NCBI RefSeq assembly: GCF_963169125.1
Contig: NC_084796.1
Span: 215,143,948-215,207,947 of the forward strand
Reading direction: 5' to 3'
Source of the DNA: Humulus lupulus
Lineage: Eukaryota; Streptophyta; Magnoliopsida; Rosales; Cannabaceae
Length of the DNA: 64,000 nucleotides
In this document: positions 9,721-21,653 of the stretch, piece by piece
Position numbering within the stretch: position 1 is the stretch's first letter
Layout of the letters: every line of letters begins with the position of its first letter
Position numbers and translations under genes: made by a program
Notes under the pieces: generated by a model
The model's database searches: none
What the model saw: only the letters and a program-made list of their open reading frames with translations
What the model was told of the DNA's origin: nothing

Positions 9721-11780
9721 TGTAGAGTCCTAGAATATTTACTTAGCTAGCTAGGTAGTAGTAGTAGTTAGTATTAGTTAGTCGTACATTAGTTGCCGTG
9801 GATTTTGGTTCAAGTCGGGACTTAGTTGGAAACTCATAGCAACAGTTATGGGTTTGATAAGTTTAACCTATAGTTTAAGAATATTAATTATAACATAAGG
9901 TTTGATTAATATTGCTGGTCCTAGAAATATTATTCATTATAACCTAAGGTTTAGATAGAACCATTAAGAGCATGACACTTGTCATAATCATGATTATTAA
10001 GGAATTAAGTATTTTGATGAATAGTTTTAATAAAAGAAAGATCTAGAAGCTCTAGAACCTTCCAACAACTGTTTGGATCGTATTGTGACTCAGTCAAAGT
10101 TGTTTATCCAATTGAAATCATGATGAAAAAGTGCAAATACGTGTTTGATATATCAACGTATGCCGATATATCGCAGCATAGGGGCCGATATATCGCCTAC
10201 GGAAGATACGAAAAACACGTCGACTTTGCACAAACGATCGAACGAGGCTCGAGAATAGTGGGGGAGGCGATATATCGGCTCCATGTGAGTTTTTTGAAAA
10301 GTTTGGTTTTTCAATTTTAAAAATAGCCTTAACCACTTAGACCTGCCTTTGAACGATTTTGACCGAGTTCTGGGCGTCAGTTGAACGAAAATTCACATCT
10401 TTTTCATGTTATAATCATTTATTTATTCAAATTAAAAGGGGTTAGTTTCACTCCTTGAAATCTATAAATAGGACCTAGTACTCAGCCATTTTCTTTATTC
10501 TTCAAGCACTTTATCAGAGCCTCCAAGGTGCTAGTGTTACTATAGAGAGATACACTTGGGTCTAGGATAAAAGCTTTATCATTCTAAGCTTTCTAAACAC
10601 TTGGGAAGTGAGATATAGAGTGATTTTGGTATTGAGATTTAGATCAATCCATAAGATCAACCAAGGTATTCTTATTCCTAAGTTCATTCTTTATGGTTCT
10701 TTAGTTTTCTTTTATTCAGATCCTAACTTTTGTTTATGATTCTTGATTAGGTATTTAAGTTCTTGAAACTTAAGGTTCTTCTTGGTAAGTTTCTTCTCTG
10801 ATGGTTTAGTGTTCTTTTCATCTCTTTATTCTTTAGAGATATTCACCATTTTACTGTTGGTTTATAGGAGTGTTTTAATCTCGTTCTTGTTCCCAAATAT
10901 CCCAGCTGTTGGTAAGGAAAATATGATAGGTTTTATGTGCTTATATGTTATGATATGTTTATGATATGATACGTTTATGTTATGATATGATATATGTTAT
11001 GTTATATGTTTTATAGTCCTTGGGCATATGACTTATTTAAACAACAAGCCCCAAGAATATGTTTTCAGTTGCTTGGGCACATGACTTGCTTAGATAACAA
11101 GCGCCGAGAATCTATGATTGGGCATATGACTTTTTAAGATAACAAGCCCTAAGAATGGATGATTAGGCATATGACTTGCTTAGATAAGGAAGCCCCAAGA
11201 ACTTATATTGGGCATATGTCTTGCTTAGCTAGCAAGCCCCACAAATTTATGGGCATATGACTTGCTAGCTAACAAGCCCCAATAAGTTATGATGGCCATT
11301 AATATTGTAGTCTTATGTGATATATGTTTATAGTCATATGTTGTATAGTATATGTTTATGATTTATGTTATATGATTGTTAGTAGATTTTCTTTGCTGGG
11401 TATTAGGCTCACTCCTTTATTTTTAGTGTGATGGAGGAAAATGATTATGGAAGGCGGAAGGATTCTTGGCAGCTTGGTTTGTTGTTAAGGATGAATGGAC
11501 TGCATGTCGATCGAGGACGATGTTTTTTTTTAGTCTTTTAAATTATGCCTTCTTAATGTAATTCCACAATTAATATTTAAAGTTATGTTTTATGCTTTGT
11601 AAACAATGGGATCCCATACCCTATCACATTATATTTTATACTTTTGTGTTATTGATACAATATAAATTTTGGGTTTTCTATAAAGTTATGATTATTTCTT
11701 ATGTATGTTTTTCTCAAAAATGGTAGCTATGTCTAGTAGTTTTAATCGTCCAAGGTCTTAGAAATAGTTGAGTCATTATA
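9721..11780 (+). repeat. 3' LTR of family 1 element
   Basis: It is 2,060 bp and matches 783-2856. Compared with the 5' LTR it lacks 22 bp between two copies of GGCGATATAT (5' LTR positions 1329-1350), a deletion across a short direct repeat. Its TATA box is at 10463-10471. It is followed directly by another PBS. Confidence 0.88.
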
Positions 11781-12055
11781 GTTGGTATCAGAGCAATGGT
11801 CCATTTGCATGAAGTTATCCTTGATACACACGCTCAAGCTCCGAATCTAATCGCCAATGTAAGTGTTTATGTTATAATTATTATGTTTATGTTATTAGCT
11901 AATGTTTTAGCCCTTATGTTTTCAGTTAAGAATGGATGGAGCCTTGACCTATGAGGATATCCGAGCCATTATGGCCTTAAAAAGGATTAGAGAGCCAAGG
12001 AATATAGTAGGAGTGTTAGAAAGAATCACTCAGAGATTACTCTTATTCCACAAGG
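11781..12055 (+). mobile_element. Second PBS and leader of family 1, truncated
   Basis: Immediately after the 3' LTR the sequence repeats 2857-3131: the PBS TGGTATCAGAGC, the putative leader intron with GTAAGT and TTTTCAG, and the start of the small ORF (MDGALTYEDIRAI). It stops abruptly at about 12055, where a minus-strand gag begins. The layout LTR-body-LTR-partial body is what unequal recombination between tandem or allelic copies leaves. Confidence 0.8.
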
Positions 12056-12830
12056 ATCGTATCAAAATCCTCATATATCCCACATCCTGTCTTGTAGCGT
12101 TCTCCCTCCAAACCTTGTTCTCTGCCTCCTCAGAAGTGAGGGCCTTCTCAATTTCTTGGGTGTAAGTTGTCTCCCTAGGTACTGATGTGATCCTCACATC
12201 TCGGGCTATCATAGCATTAAGCCCTCGAACAAACCTGTTCTGCCTAGCTTATCGAACTTCAGGGCATACTCAGTAATGGTCATGCTGCCCTGTACTAACC
12301 CAATGAACTCGGTCACCTTTACTGCCCTAACGACAACGTTGTAATATTTCTAGTTGAAAAAATATGTGAACTCATTCCAACTTAGAGTAGAAATGTCTCG
12401 AGTCTGGGATGCCACCTCCCACAAAATGCGGGCATCCTCTCTAAGCATATAGATGGCACAGATCACCCTGTCATTACCTTCCACCTTCATAAAGTCCAGG
12501 ATGGAGGTGATCATACTTATCCATTCTTCTGCCTTAAGTGGATCTGGTCCTCCCTCAATGATTGGAGGATTTTGTCTCCTAAATCTTTCATAAAATGGCT
12601 CCCACCTATTCCCAGTATCAGGAGGTTGGATTACTGGTGCCACAACTGGTGGCAAGTTAGGTGCAGCACTCCCTGACGGAGCCTGCTGCCTTAGAAGGCG
12701 AATCTCTTCTTCCTGGCTCTGAAGTCTAGCTGACATATCAGCAAGCAACTGCTGCTAGTTCTTAGGGGCTGGCGGAGGGTTTTGGCCCTGCTCGTCATCT
12801 CTAGCCCCGACCCTGATGCCAGCTAGTTGA
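12056..12830 (-). pseudogene. gag: gag remnant of block A
   Basis: The frame 12350-12748 reads MLADMSARLQSQEEEIRLLR, a short coiled coil, a proline-rich spacer, then the retrotransposon gag core (WEPFYERFRRQNPPIIEGG, AEEWISMITSILDFM, REDARILWEVASQTRD). It stops after FTYFF. A further piece in another frame (12030-12212) reads MIARDVRITSVPRETTYTQ and EKALTSEEAENKVW, the downstream end of the same domain. A zinc knuckle is not reached before the truncation at about 12056. Confidence 0.8.
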
Positions 12831-13223
12831 ATTGATGACCTTGGACACATAACTATCCAAGTATAACTGCAATTAACGACTCAACTATTCAGGCAATGAT
12901 AATAGGTTTATATTCATTCCACGATCTAACACCAATATCCAAGCCACAAAATACAGTCATAATGTAAACAGGCATTAAAACAATCATTCACATATAGTAG
13001 CAATGCTAATAAGCACACCCTATCATATTCACATAACAGTCAAGGGCCAGACCCTATTAGTATATCTCATGCTCCCTAATAAACGTGCAAATAAATCATT
13101 TATATTTCATTTAAACATTCAAACATATAATCACATATATGGTTACCAAACCTTGAGTCAAGATTGTCTTTAGTAGCGAGTGTACATGCCCAGCTAGTCT
13201 TCAGGAACCCTTAAACCTAGACG

Positions 13224-13235
13224 GCTCTGATACCA
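13224..13235 (-). other. Primer-binding site of block A
   Basis: The minus strand reads TTGGTATCAGAGCC next to the LTR end at 13239. It is the tRNA-iMet-type PBS and fixes the minus orientation of the block. Confidence 0.8.
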
Positions 13236-13238
13236 AGT

Positions 13239-13800
13239 TGTAATGCCCTAGATAACCAAGAACATTACACTGTGTGTTTAAAATAGTGCAAGACTTGCTA
13301 ATCAAGTCATTTGAACATAAATGTGTTTCTAAAGTCGACTCACAAGTTAGGGTTAAAAGATTTTGATCGTAAAATGGTTGATTTTCATTAAAATAAGAGT
13401 TTGACACATGGGATCCCAAAAATAGTGTTCACATAGCGGTTACAACCCAAACAAATAAATACAACTGTAGCCAGCCTAAATGGAAAAAATACAATTTTGG
13501 TTCTAGTCCCTGTAAATCCCTCGGTCGTGGCGGTCGAGCAACTGCCGATGTACACTCCACCCCCAAAGCTCTCCAACTCATGGCCAGTCCAGCTTTCCCT
13601 TGCCGTTACCTGCACCACGTAGCACCCGTGAGCCAAGGCTCATCAAGAAAACCAGATTCAATAAGCATAGATAACAATAGAATATGCATAGTAAACTTTA
13701 GATCAACTAGTTCAACCAACAATAGCGTACAAGCAATAAATTAGGCAACAGTAAACAATCCATGGTTGTCTTTTATTTGGTAGACTAATCCATACTCAAG
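13239..13800 (-). repeat. Partial LTR of block A (family 2)
   Basis: It begins TGTAATGCCCTAG on the plus strand and shares with 15557 onward and 35516 onward a conserved GGATCCCAAAA stretch and the block around 13525-13640 (GGCGGTCGAGCA, CTCTCCAACTCA, TACCTGCACCA, CCGTGAGCCAA). It stops at about 13800. Confidence 0.75.
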
Positions 13801-14099
13801 ATCGTATCAAAATCCTCATATAACCAACTCAATCAATTATTACTACCAAGTCTCTACTAGTAGTACTCTAACCCATCTCTTGGAAATTACCAATTCCTCC
13901 TAGCAGACACTAAAATTCCAAGCCCCATAGCATAATAATCATTTAAGATGTACAACATATCCATGCCTCTTCTAAGAGGTATGTAGTACCAGAATCATTT
14001 AGCACAATATAAATAAGGTCAAGAACTAGAAAGCTGACCTGTCGCCTCTAAGGAACCAACCCAGGCTCTGACTGTGTCAAGATGAACACTCGAGTCAGA

Positions 14100-15180
14100 G
14101 TCGAGCTATATGTACTCCTTGGTTCTTCCATTTTTTATTTTGGGAAATCCTTCTTGAAGTGCCCAACTATTCCACACAAAAAACACGCCTTCACTTGCCA
14201 TTCCCCCATATGGTGCCTCCTACACCTGGTGCATATTGGATAACTCCTCCAGACCATGTTGCTGCCCTGGCAGCCACCCTGTATAACCTCTCCTATCAGG
14301 ACCAGGAGTATTAGAACTATCACGGGTCTTCATTTGTTGGTTACTAGGGCATTCACTCTTATCTAATCCCACAAATAGGGGTACCATTGTCTAAGCTTCC
14401 TACCCTACGATGCTCTCACTCCATATCTTATCTCTCGCGTCCTCTATATCAAGGGCCCTCCCTACTGCCTGAGCGCAAGTAGAAATCTCATGCGCTGGAG
14501 TGATCTTCACACACTGGGCTATCCCAGAGTTCAATCCTCAAATGAATCATTCCTTCCATGTTAAATCTGTTGGTACCAAATCAAAAGTTCATTTGGCCAA
14601 CCCATCAAATTATTTAACATATTTTGTCACTATCTTACTGCCCTGAACCAAGTTCATAAACTCATTGGTCTTCGTAACTCAAACTGCGTCACAGTAGTAC
14701 CTCTCGTTGAACACTTGTCTGAATTCATCCCAACCCATCATGAATAACATTCCGAGTCCGGGATACCACTTCCCACTACGTTCGGGCATCCTCCCACAAT
14801 ATGAACATGGCACAAACCACTTTATCATTGCTTACCACTCCCATATAGTCAAGGATGGAGCTAATCATGCCCATCAAATATTCAGCTCTGAATAGATCCA
14901 AACCTCCCTTGAAAACTTGAGGATAATGCTTCTGGAATCTTTCATAAAGTAATTCCTATTTGTTCCCATCCTCAGGTTAAACCAAAACTGGAGCCATTGT
15001 TGTCAAAACATAAGGGGTAGCATTCCCTGACGGAACCCACTGTCTTAAAAACTTATTATCTTCCTCTTGATTCTGCAGTCTTGCTTGCATGCCCGCAAAC
15101 ATATATTGTCAATTCCAGGGGCAGATGGGGGATTCTGGCCCCAACTATCATCCACAACCCCAATATTATCCATCCCTGCT
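14100..15180 (-). pseudogene. gag: gag remnant of block B
   Basis: The gag core is recognisable across several frames: YERFQKHYPQVFKGG, FRAEYLMGMISSILDYMGV, NDKVVCAMFILWEDAR, followed by many stops. The zinc knuckle CFLCGIVGHFKKDFP (near 14140-14190) has lost its last cysteine. It resembles block A gag but is more decayed. Confidence 0.7.
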
Positions 15181-15556
15181 CAAATTAACTGCCTTGGATA
15201 CATAACGTCTAAATCTATCAACAGTTAATGAATTAACCTATCACGCATGATAATCATATCCAGAACTATTCCACGAGCAGGGCCAAACCACACAATAGCA
15301 ACAATATGCATACCAAGACACAAGTCTATCATGCTCACGAATCAATTATCAAGCCTTACCCCCACAAAATACATTTATATACACCATGCTCTTTATTCTA
15401 GCATGCAGATAAGGGACATAGGTTCAATTTAAATAATTAAACACATAGTCCCGTTATTAGATACCAAACCATGAGTCGAGCTTATCTTTAGCAGTGACTG
15501 TACATGCCCAGCCAGTCTTCAGGAACCCTTAACCCTAGACTGCTATAATACCAAGT

Positions 15557-17582
15557 TCTAACGCCGTGGTTAGCGAAGACTGTTACACTGTGTGTTTAAA
15601 ATAGTGCTTAACTCGTTAAGCGAGTTATTTGGACTTAAAACTATAATTAAATTCTAAATCAAGGCTAGGTACTAAAAGTTTTGGTCAACAAATTAAGTAA
15701 TTTTCCTTAAAAATATCAAGCTTATACATGGGATCCCAAAAAGTGGTTACAAACTAAAAAAAGATAGATAAAATACAAATTAGTCGTCCTAAGCGACAAA
15801 ATAGAGTTCAACCCTAGATCCTCCCAAGCTATCCTAGCTGTGGCGGTCGAGTAGGGTGCATATGTACACACCACCCCTAAAACTCTCCAACTCATGGCTG
15901 GTCTAACGTACCCTTTCCCTTACCTGCACCACATAGAACCCGTGAGGCAAGGCTTAGCAAGAAAACTTAAATCAACAAATACAAATGAGCAACATTATAT
16001 ATAACAATAAACATAGATCAATAAGCAATAAAACATAACGAATAAACTTAGCAGTAATAAGCTACTCAATAAAACACATAAACCCATCTCAACAATCCAT
16101 ATAGTTTGGTAAGTGCAATCAGCACTTTTGTTAATTTGTATGATGCTCAGGCTTGGGGCCCTTAGGCCGAGTCCTCTGGTCTTATAGCCGACCCCGACAC
16201 GCTTAGGTCGGGTTGCATTCCGATGCTTGTTGTCAGCCCCGACACCCTTAGGTCGGCTTTCAGAATATATATAATCACGTATATATTGCACAACACGCAA
16301 TCAAATACAGCATATACAAGCATGCCTATTGAATAATCCCATTTATAACCACAGTCGTATCCAATTATAGGGGTTCAAGCCCCAATTATAACCAGGGTGC
16401 AGTTTTCTTACCTTGAGTTGCGTGCGATAGACGATACAACCTTAAGTACGATCATGATCCCGAGCCTTGCGATAATCTATTCACAACATAAACATATTCT
16501 TATTAGGGATTAATTCCAAATCCCGAGCCTCACCCTAGACCTTACATTTAATATTACTTTCCCCAGTTGTTGGGGCGTTAGCATCATCCCTCGAGCCCCC
16601 AAGTGGGCCACCAAAAGGATTCCCAAACTCCCAAGCCTTAATCCTGAAACCAGAAAAACATAATTCGGGACACCTGGCGCGATCGCGCCTGTAGAAAGTT
16701 TAGGCTTTCTGGGGTACCAGCGCGGTCGTACCCTAGTTTAGCGTGTTCGCGCCCCTAACTCCGAAACTCCACAGATCAAAATCAAAAATTAAAATCCCCT
16801 TGTTTCTGGGACACTAGTACGGCCGTGCCACAACCTAGCACAGTTGCACTAGGTCCCCAAAAATACCAAACAAACCCAGTATGTTCTTATTCTTCCGCAA
16901 TTCGAGAGTTAAAGATTTTTCCAGAACAACTAGACCCAAAATCAACTCTAAATAGACATTTCCAACAAACTACTAACCACAAAACACCTCATATATCTTA
17001 GATAACCTATACCCAACATCAATTTCCCCCATAAAACACACTCAAAACTCAATTGAACACAATTGCCATTTTTGGGTCTCAAACCAAACTCTTCTCTCTA
17101 TAATCTGAGAATCACATCACTAAGTTTGAATCCTAGCAGTAACCCATCATCAACAACAATTACAAACCTAAACCTATACCTATTTATCCAACTTAAACCA
17201 TCCAAAACATGTAAATCTCAAAATTCAAACCAAGGTTTCAAAGAAAACTTAAAAACATCCTTAAGGACAAGAAATCACATAGAGAAGGAATAAGAATTGT
17301 ACCTTTGGATTTTGAAATCCTAACTTGAATTCAAAGTCTTCAACAACCTCTAATCCCCTTCCTTGCTACTAAGTTCCTTCAAAAGTTATCCTTAAGCCTC
17401 AACACTTCTCCTTTTCAAGCCAAGCACCCAACACTTAGGCACTTTGAGAGCGACAAGAAGGGAAAGAGCAAGAGAGTAACGTGTACTTACTCCTCCCCAA
17501 GGCTGCTACCCATTTCACTAATCAATAGGTCAAATGACCATATTTCCCTTTGCGCCACTAAACCTCAAAGCCTAGTCCCAAT
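15557..17582 (-). repeat. LTR of block B (family 2)
   Basis: It begins TCTAACGCC, a mutated TGTAACGCC, next to the PBS. It shares with the solo LTR at 35516-38271 the inner part, including GGTGCAGTTTTCTTACCT (16410-16427). The terminus expected further right is missing; homology to the left copy ends at CCTAGTCCCA near 17581. Two CCGACACNCTTAGGTCGG-like repeats occur at about 16190-16260. Confidence 0.7.
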
Positions 17583-18079
17583 GCGGACCCTAAAATACTT
17601 TACTTGTTAAGGCTCTCAAATAGAAGGCTCGCTCTTATGGTGGTTAGTAGGCCTGGCTACCCGGTTTAGGATGTCAATTTTTTATGATGGGTATCGAGAG
17701 CTAGGGACCTAGTGGACTATATGATGTACATGTGTAGATCGTCTCTTGTGATTATTTTTGGTCTCTTTATTTTGTTTATACATGATAAAGATATATTTTT
17801 TTTTAAAAGATAACCATGTCAGAATTTTATTAAACTATTGGTCCTTTGATAATAGTTGATTTCCTATTGCGTTTTATAAGCTTACCCTTATCTCTCCCAT
17901 TCAAAGAACTCAGTTTGATTATAATGGGTGTTAAGAAGATTATTCATTTAGGAGAATGATGTGTTTTAGCTTAGTCCTATTCTAGTTATTAGTCCTATCT
18001 TTCAAAGATTGTTTATGTATTTAAACATGAACTAATTGCTCTATATCTTTATTAGTTAGGGATGAGAAATGATGGATGC
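17583..18079. other. Unassigned spacer between block B and the nested LTR
   Basis: I find no gene or terminal repeat here. The last bases, GATGC at 18075-18079, are the left flank of the outer solo LTR and may be its target duplication. Confidence 0.5.
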
Positions 18080-18085
18080 TGTAAC

Positions 18086-20118
18086 TGTTGGGAATAGTGT
18101 CCTTAAAGCAATTGTAGTTGACAAATGTTTTAAATGAAATAAATAATTGAATTGAATTACTATATATAGACTATGTCCGATATTATATGATAATATTAAG
18201 TGAATATCAGAAAATTCCAAAGTTTATCTATGTGGTCTTAATCTCGTATTGGTATGGGATGATCGAGATTAAGATAATAAACTTAAATAGATCACAGTAA
18301 AATAAAGTTATGGAATCTTTAGACTAATTACTGCAAGTACGGTGTGCTATTATTATGAATACATGTGACCTTGATCTGTGTTACTAGTGTAGTAGGACAC
18401 TTTAGTGGAGGTACTTTGCATGCTGGGAGTATGTAAAACTAGACCAGATGTAATTTTTTAATACTTGTTTAAACACCATTCCGTAGTATTAATCAAACAC
18501 ATCAAACGATGATCATATACATGATGATCTTAATCCCGAGGTTACTATGAACTCTTATATATGTCATCTGATCATTTGATTCATGCGTTAAGGTTTGTCA
18601 GAATAATCAAACTAAGAACAATTGTTTTGGGGACTCAATGATGTATATGGCCGGGGATGTAGTTTAACAGATATGGAATCTATACCTTCTTGTAGATTGA
18701 ATAATGGTTCCCTATTGGGTTGACTTTTGGAACTGAAAAGGTTATAAGCGCTCACGTCGCAAACTTGTTGTGACACAACCTTCACTAGTAAAGTCAATGG
18801 TACTCTAGGAACAAGATATAGCTAAAAGGGTAAAATAGTAATTTTATTTCCTTTTAATTATGAACCATTAATAGAGGATTAACTTTGTATGTAATGATTA
18901 TATCAATGGACACTTTATTCTTGATAAAGTACTCAGTAATTATATGTCTATAATTATCATGGGTTCAATCTCATAATTATTAATTTCAAAAATATATTTA
19001 TTAATTTAAATATATAAAATTTCAAATTTCATATATATATATATATAAATTAATTGTTTTATTTGTGTGGGAGAAAATAAAATTGGTAAGTCAAAAATAG
19101 TTTTTTGATTTATTGAATTTTAAAAGAAGATGATAATGATGATCATCAATTTGAATTTTGAATTTAAATTTTAAAATATAGTTGTCATATTTGCCTTAAA
19201 AAGATTAACACCTTATTTTGTGGGAAATTGATTTAGTTAAATAATTAAATAAAAGAAAAATACAAAATCTTTTAAAAGGGAATAACAGTACACGCCTGAC
19301 ACAATCCACGGATTGTGCCATGCGTGTACGACTATATAGATATTGTATCTGTACAGTTTTTATTTTATTTATTTAATTATTTACTTGTTTGAAAATGGTT
19401 TTTCAAATATGGTAAGTTAGACTTTTACCTAAAATCTAATCCTATCATCATTATTTTAATATTTTATATTGCTATTATTATTAAGAATAATAAGGTAACA
19501 TAAATCTCTATATATATGATATAGAAGAAGAAGAAGAAATACACAAGAAATAAACAAGAGACACACAAGAGAAACACACAACAATATAGAGAAAATTCAT
19601 AATAGTTCTCAAAGCTTTTGTCATACAAAAACTCTCTCTTTCTTCTTCTTTATTCTAGTCATACTCAGATCATAATCCATGTTCTCATGTGTTGAGAAAT
19701 ACTTGTGATTCATAAAATACAAACACATGTTCTCTATGTGTCCACACACATCTTGAGGTGTAGAGAACACTCCGGAAAATCATGGTTTGAGTACTCAAAG
19801 CTTTAGATAAGAAGATCGATAAAAATAGAAAAGACTCAAGGACACTTGATAGGCTTCAAGAGGTAAAAGTTCATGTTCTTGATATTTTGTGTTTATATGT
19901 TGTATATATAAATATATTGTTTATTTATATATATATTTGTTGCATGATTAATAGTATTGTATGATAATGTTTCTGGATTGTTTTCTTGATCATATAAATT
20001 GTTTATATGATTATTGAAAATTTTTGTATGTTGTTATTGTGTTGTTTCATAAAAATAAAACAAGAACGGGCCCACCACGCAAAGTTTTTCGCTGCGTGCT
20101 CTGATTTGCTTTCCAACA
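18086..20118. mobile_element. Copia-like solo LTR, TSD GTAAC
   Basis: The segment starts TGTTGGGAATAGTG and ends CTTTCCAACA, so its ends are the inverted TGTTGG/CCAACA of many plant Ty1/copia LTRs. GTAAC flanks it at 18081-18085 and 20119-20123. The 2,033 bp contain no PBS, gag or pol. At 19288-19329 a 42-bp imperfect inverted repeat with arms GTACACGC and GCGTGTAC could form a strong hairpin. The copia assignment rests on the ends only. It landed six bases inside the outer family 2 LTR. Confidence 0.88.
19288..19329. repeat. Inverted repeat inside the copia-like LTR
   Basis: Arms of about 20 bases, containing ACAATCC and GGATTGT around a 2-base centre, pair with one or two mismatches. It could be a terminator-like or protein-binding hairpin of the LTR; its role is unknown. 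Confidence 0.7.
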
Positions 20119-21653
20119 GTAACGTCCCAATTTCCATAGTAAGGCTTAATGCTTGATTAGGGGGCTAGGAGGGCAATAATTGAATATTATGTACATGTTT
20201 ATGATTACATGCATGATTATATGAATTATGTGAGTTATATTATAATATGACTATGTTTGTATGTTTAGGTGTATTAAGCAAGCATGTGGGCTCATTTCTT
20301 ATTAGAAGGGCATTTTCGTAATTTTGACTTGTTGAGGGCATATTTGTATTTGTATGTGCATATTGATTGAAACCACACGAGACGATCCTAGTGAGTAAAG
20401 TATAGCGGTTTAGTCACAACGTGGCAAAATACCCGGCTCGGGGTAAGTCTAGGGGTATTTTGGTAATTTAGTACATTACCGAGATTTATCGGTAATGAGA
20501 AATTAGTTGATGAGTATTTGGATGTAATGAAATTAATTGGGAAATATGATGTTAATTGAGGATTTGTGGGAAATGGTGGAAAATGACTAAAATGCCCTTG
20601 GTTTGGTTGAAGGGGCATTAGCTTAGTAAGGAAAAAAATGGTCTTTTGGGCTATTAGGTTGAGTCAAAAGAAGCAGGAGCTAAACACACTATGACATTAC
20701 ATGTTCTTCTTCTCTCTGTCTATTTTGGAATTGCCTTGAACCTTAGAAGCAAGCCAAGGCTTTAAAGTTTGGAAGCCAAGATCAAGCTCTTGCACTTGGA
20801 GGATTCTAGGAAGATTTTGGGCCCAAGGAGAAGGGGTATCTGCAGCTAGGAGTCTTTTGTGACCCAGAGAAAACGAAAATCCATCTCAGAGGTAATCTCT
20901 CTTGTTTGTTATTGATGTGCTCTTGGTGTTCTTAGGAATAAATGGGTTTTTGATTTTCAAAATTCATACTAGTGTTGTTGGTGCTGTTTAGAGATTTATT
21001 TGAGGTTAGGAATTTGTTTATAAGCTAATTTAAAGGCTTGTGGTGGTTTGAATCACGAATTGGAGCTCTTGATTTATGGTTTTTATTAGGAAATGAGTTT
21101 TAGAGCTCAAAGTGTGATTCTTGGCATTTCTGGTTTTCTGAGAGCTTTGAGGGTGTTGGTGGGTTCTTAGGCACTTGGATAACCAACTTGGGGGTCAAGG
21201 CTTCATTAGAATTGAATCAGGAGCTTGGTTTGAGGAATCTTGGGGGTCTTGGGTCGGAGTTTTTTTTAACATAATTAGGTCGGAGGAACTGCAAAAGAAC
21301 GGAACCCAGAATTCTGGGTTCACGTTGTAGCGCCCCTGCCCTGGGTTTGGGTGCCTTTGCACTAAGCAGGGGAAGGTTGGGGGCTCTCTATTTGGCTTAG
21401 GATCCCTTGCGCTATGTAGGGGAAGTTTTGTGGGCTCTCTGACTTGGTTCGGCGCCCCTGCCCTATGGGTACAACTACCTTATGCCAACTTTAGCAAGCC
21501 CCATTTTTAAAGCTTGGGAAGAACTTAGGGGCTCAAGGGATGATTCCAGCACCCCTTTGGGTGGAATTGGAAGTCCCAAGGGCACAGGATTGGTCCCGGA
21601 GTTTGATTCTGGGACTGAGTCATAATGAGTATATTATTTATGGTTGTGACTAG
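20119..21653 (+). repeat. Outer family 2 LTR, second segment
   Basis: It runs from the TSD copy GTAAC (20119-20123), through GTCCCAATTTCC and GATTAGGGGGCTAGGAGGGC, to the target ACTAG at 21649-21653. It matches in reverse the right end of the solo LTR at 35516-38271. It holds no gene. Confidence 0.85.

Larger units (their letters stand above)
783..11780 (+). mobile_element. Ty3/gypsy chromovirus (Del/Tekay-like), family 1, degenerate, nearly full length
   Basis: The element has two long LTRs (783-2856 and 9721-11780) that start TGTAGAGTCC and end GGGTCATTATA, a tRNA-iMet-type PBS just after the 5' LTR, a purine run just before the 3' LTR, and a gag-protease-RT-RNase H-integrase-chromodomain order on the plus strand. 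That order, and the chromodomain remnant after integrase, point to the Del/Tekay branch of chromoviruses. All coding parts carry stops, frameshifts or deletions, so it cannot be autonomous. A solo LTR of the same family sits in the RT. No target-site duplication is found, because the 3' LTR is followed by a second PBS and leader instead of flanking DNA. Confidence 0.85.
12056..13800 (-). mobile_element. Truncated Ty3/gypsy element (family 2, block A): gag, PBS and partial 5' LTR
   Basis: On the minus strand this block reads: partial LTR (13800 down to 13239), PBS, short leader, gag (about 12830 down to 12056). The rest of gag, all of pol and the 3' LTR are missing. The block is bounded by an identical 22-bp direct repeat (12056-12077 and 13801-13822). 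It lies against the truncated family 1 leader on its left. Confidence 0.75.
13823..17582 (-). mobile_element. Truncated Ty3/gypsy element (family 2, block B): gag, PBS, 5' LTR
   Basis: The minus strand reads an LTR (17582 down to 15557), a mutated PBS (15540-15556), gag (about 15180 down to 14100) and a tail of uncertain origin. Pol and the 3' LTR are absent. The outer LTR part (16818-17582) is duplicated at 1-782. Confidence 0.7.
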
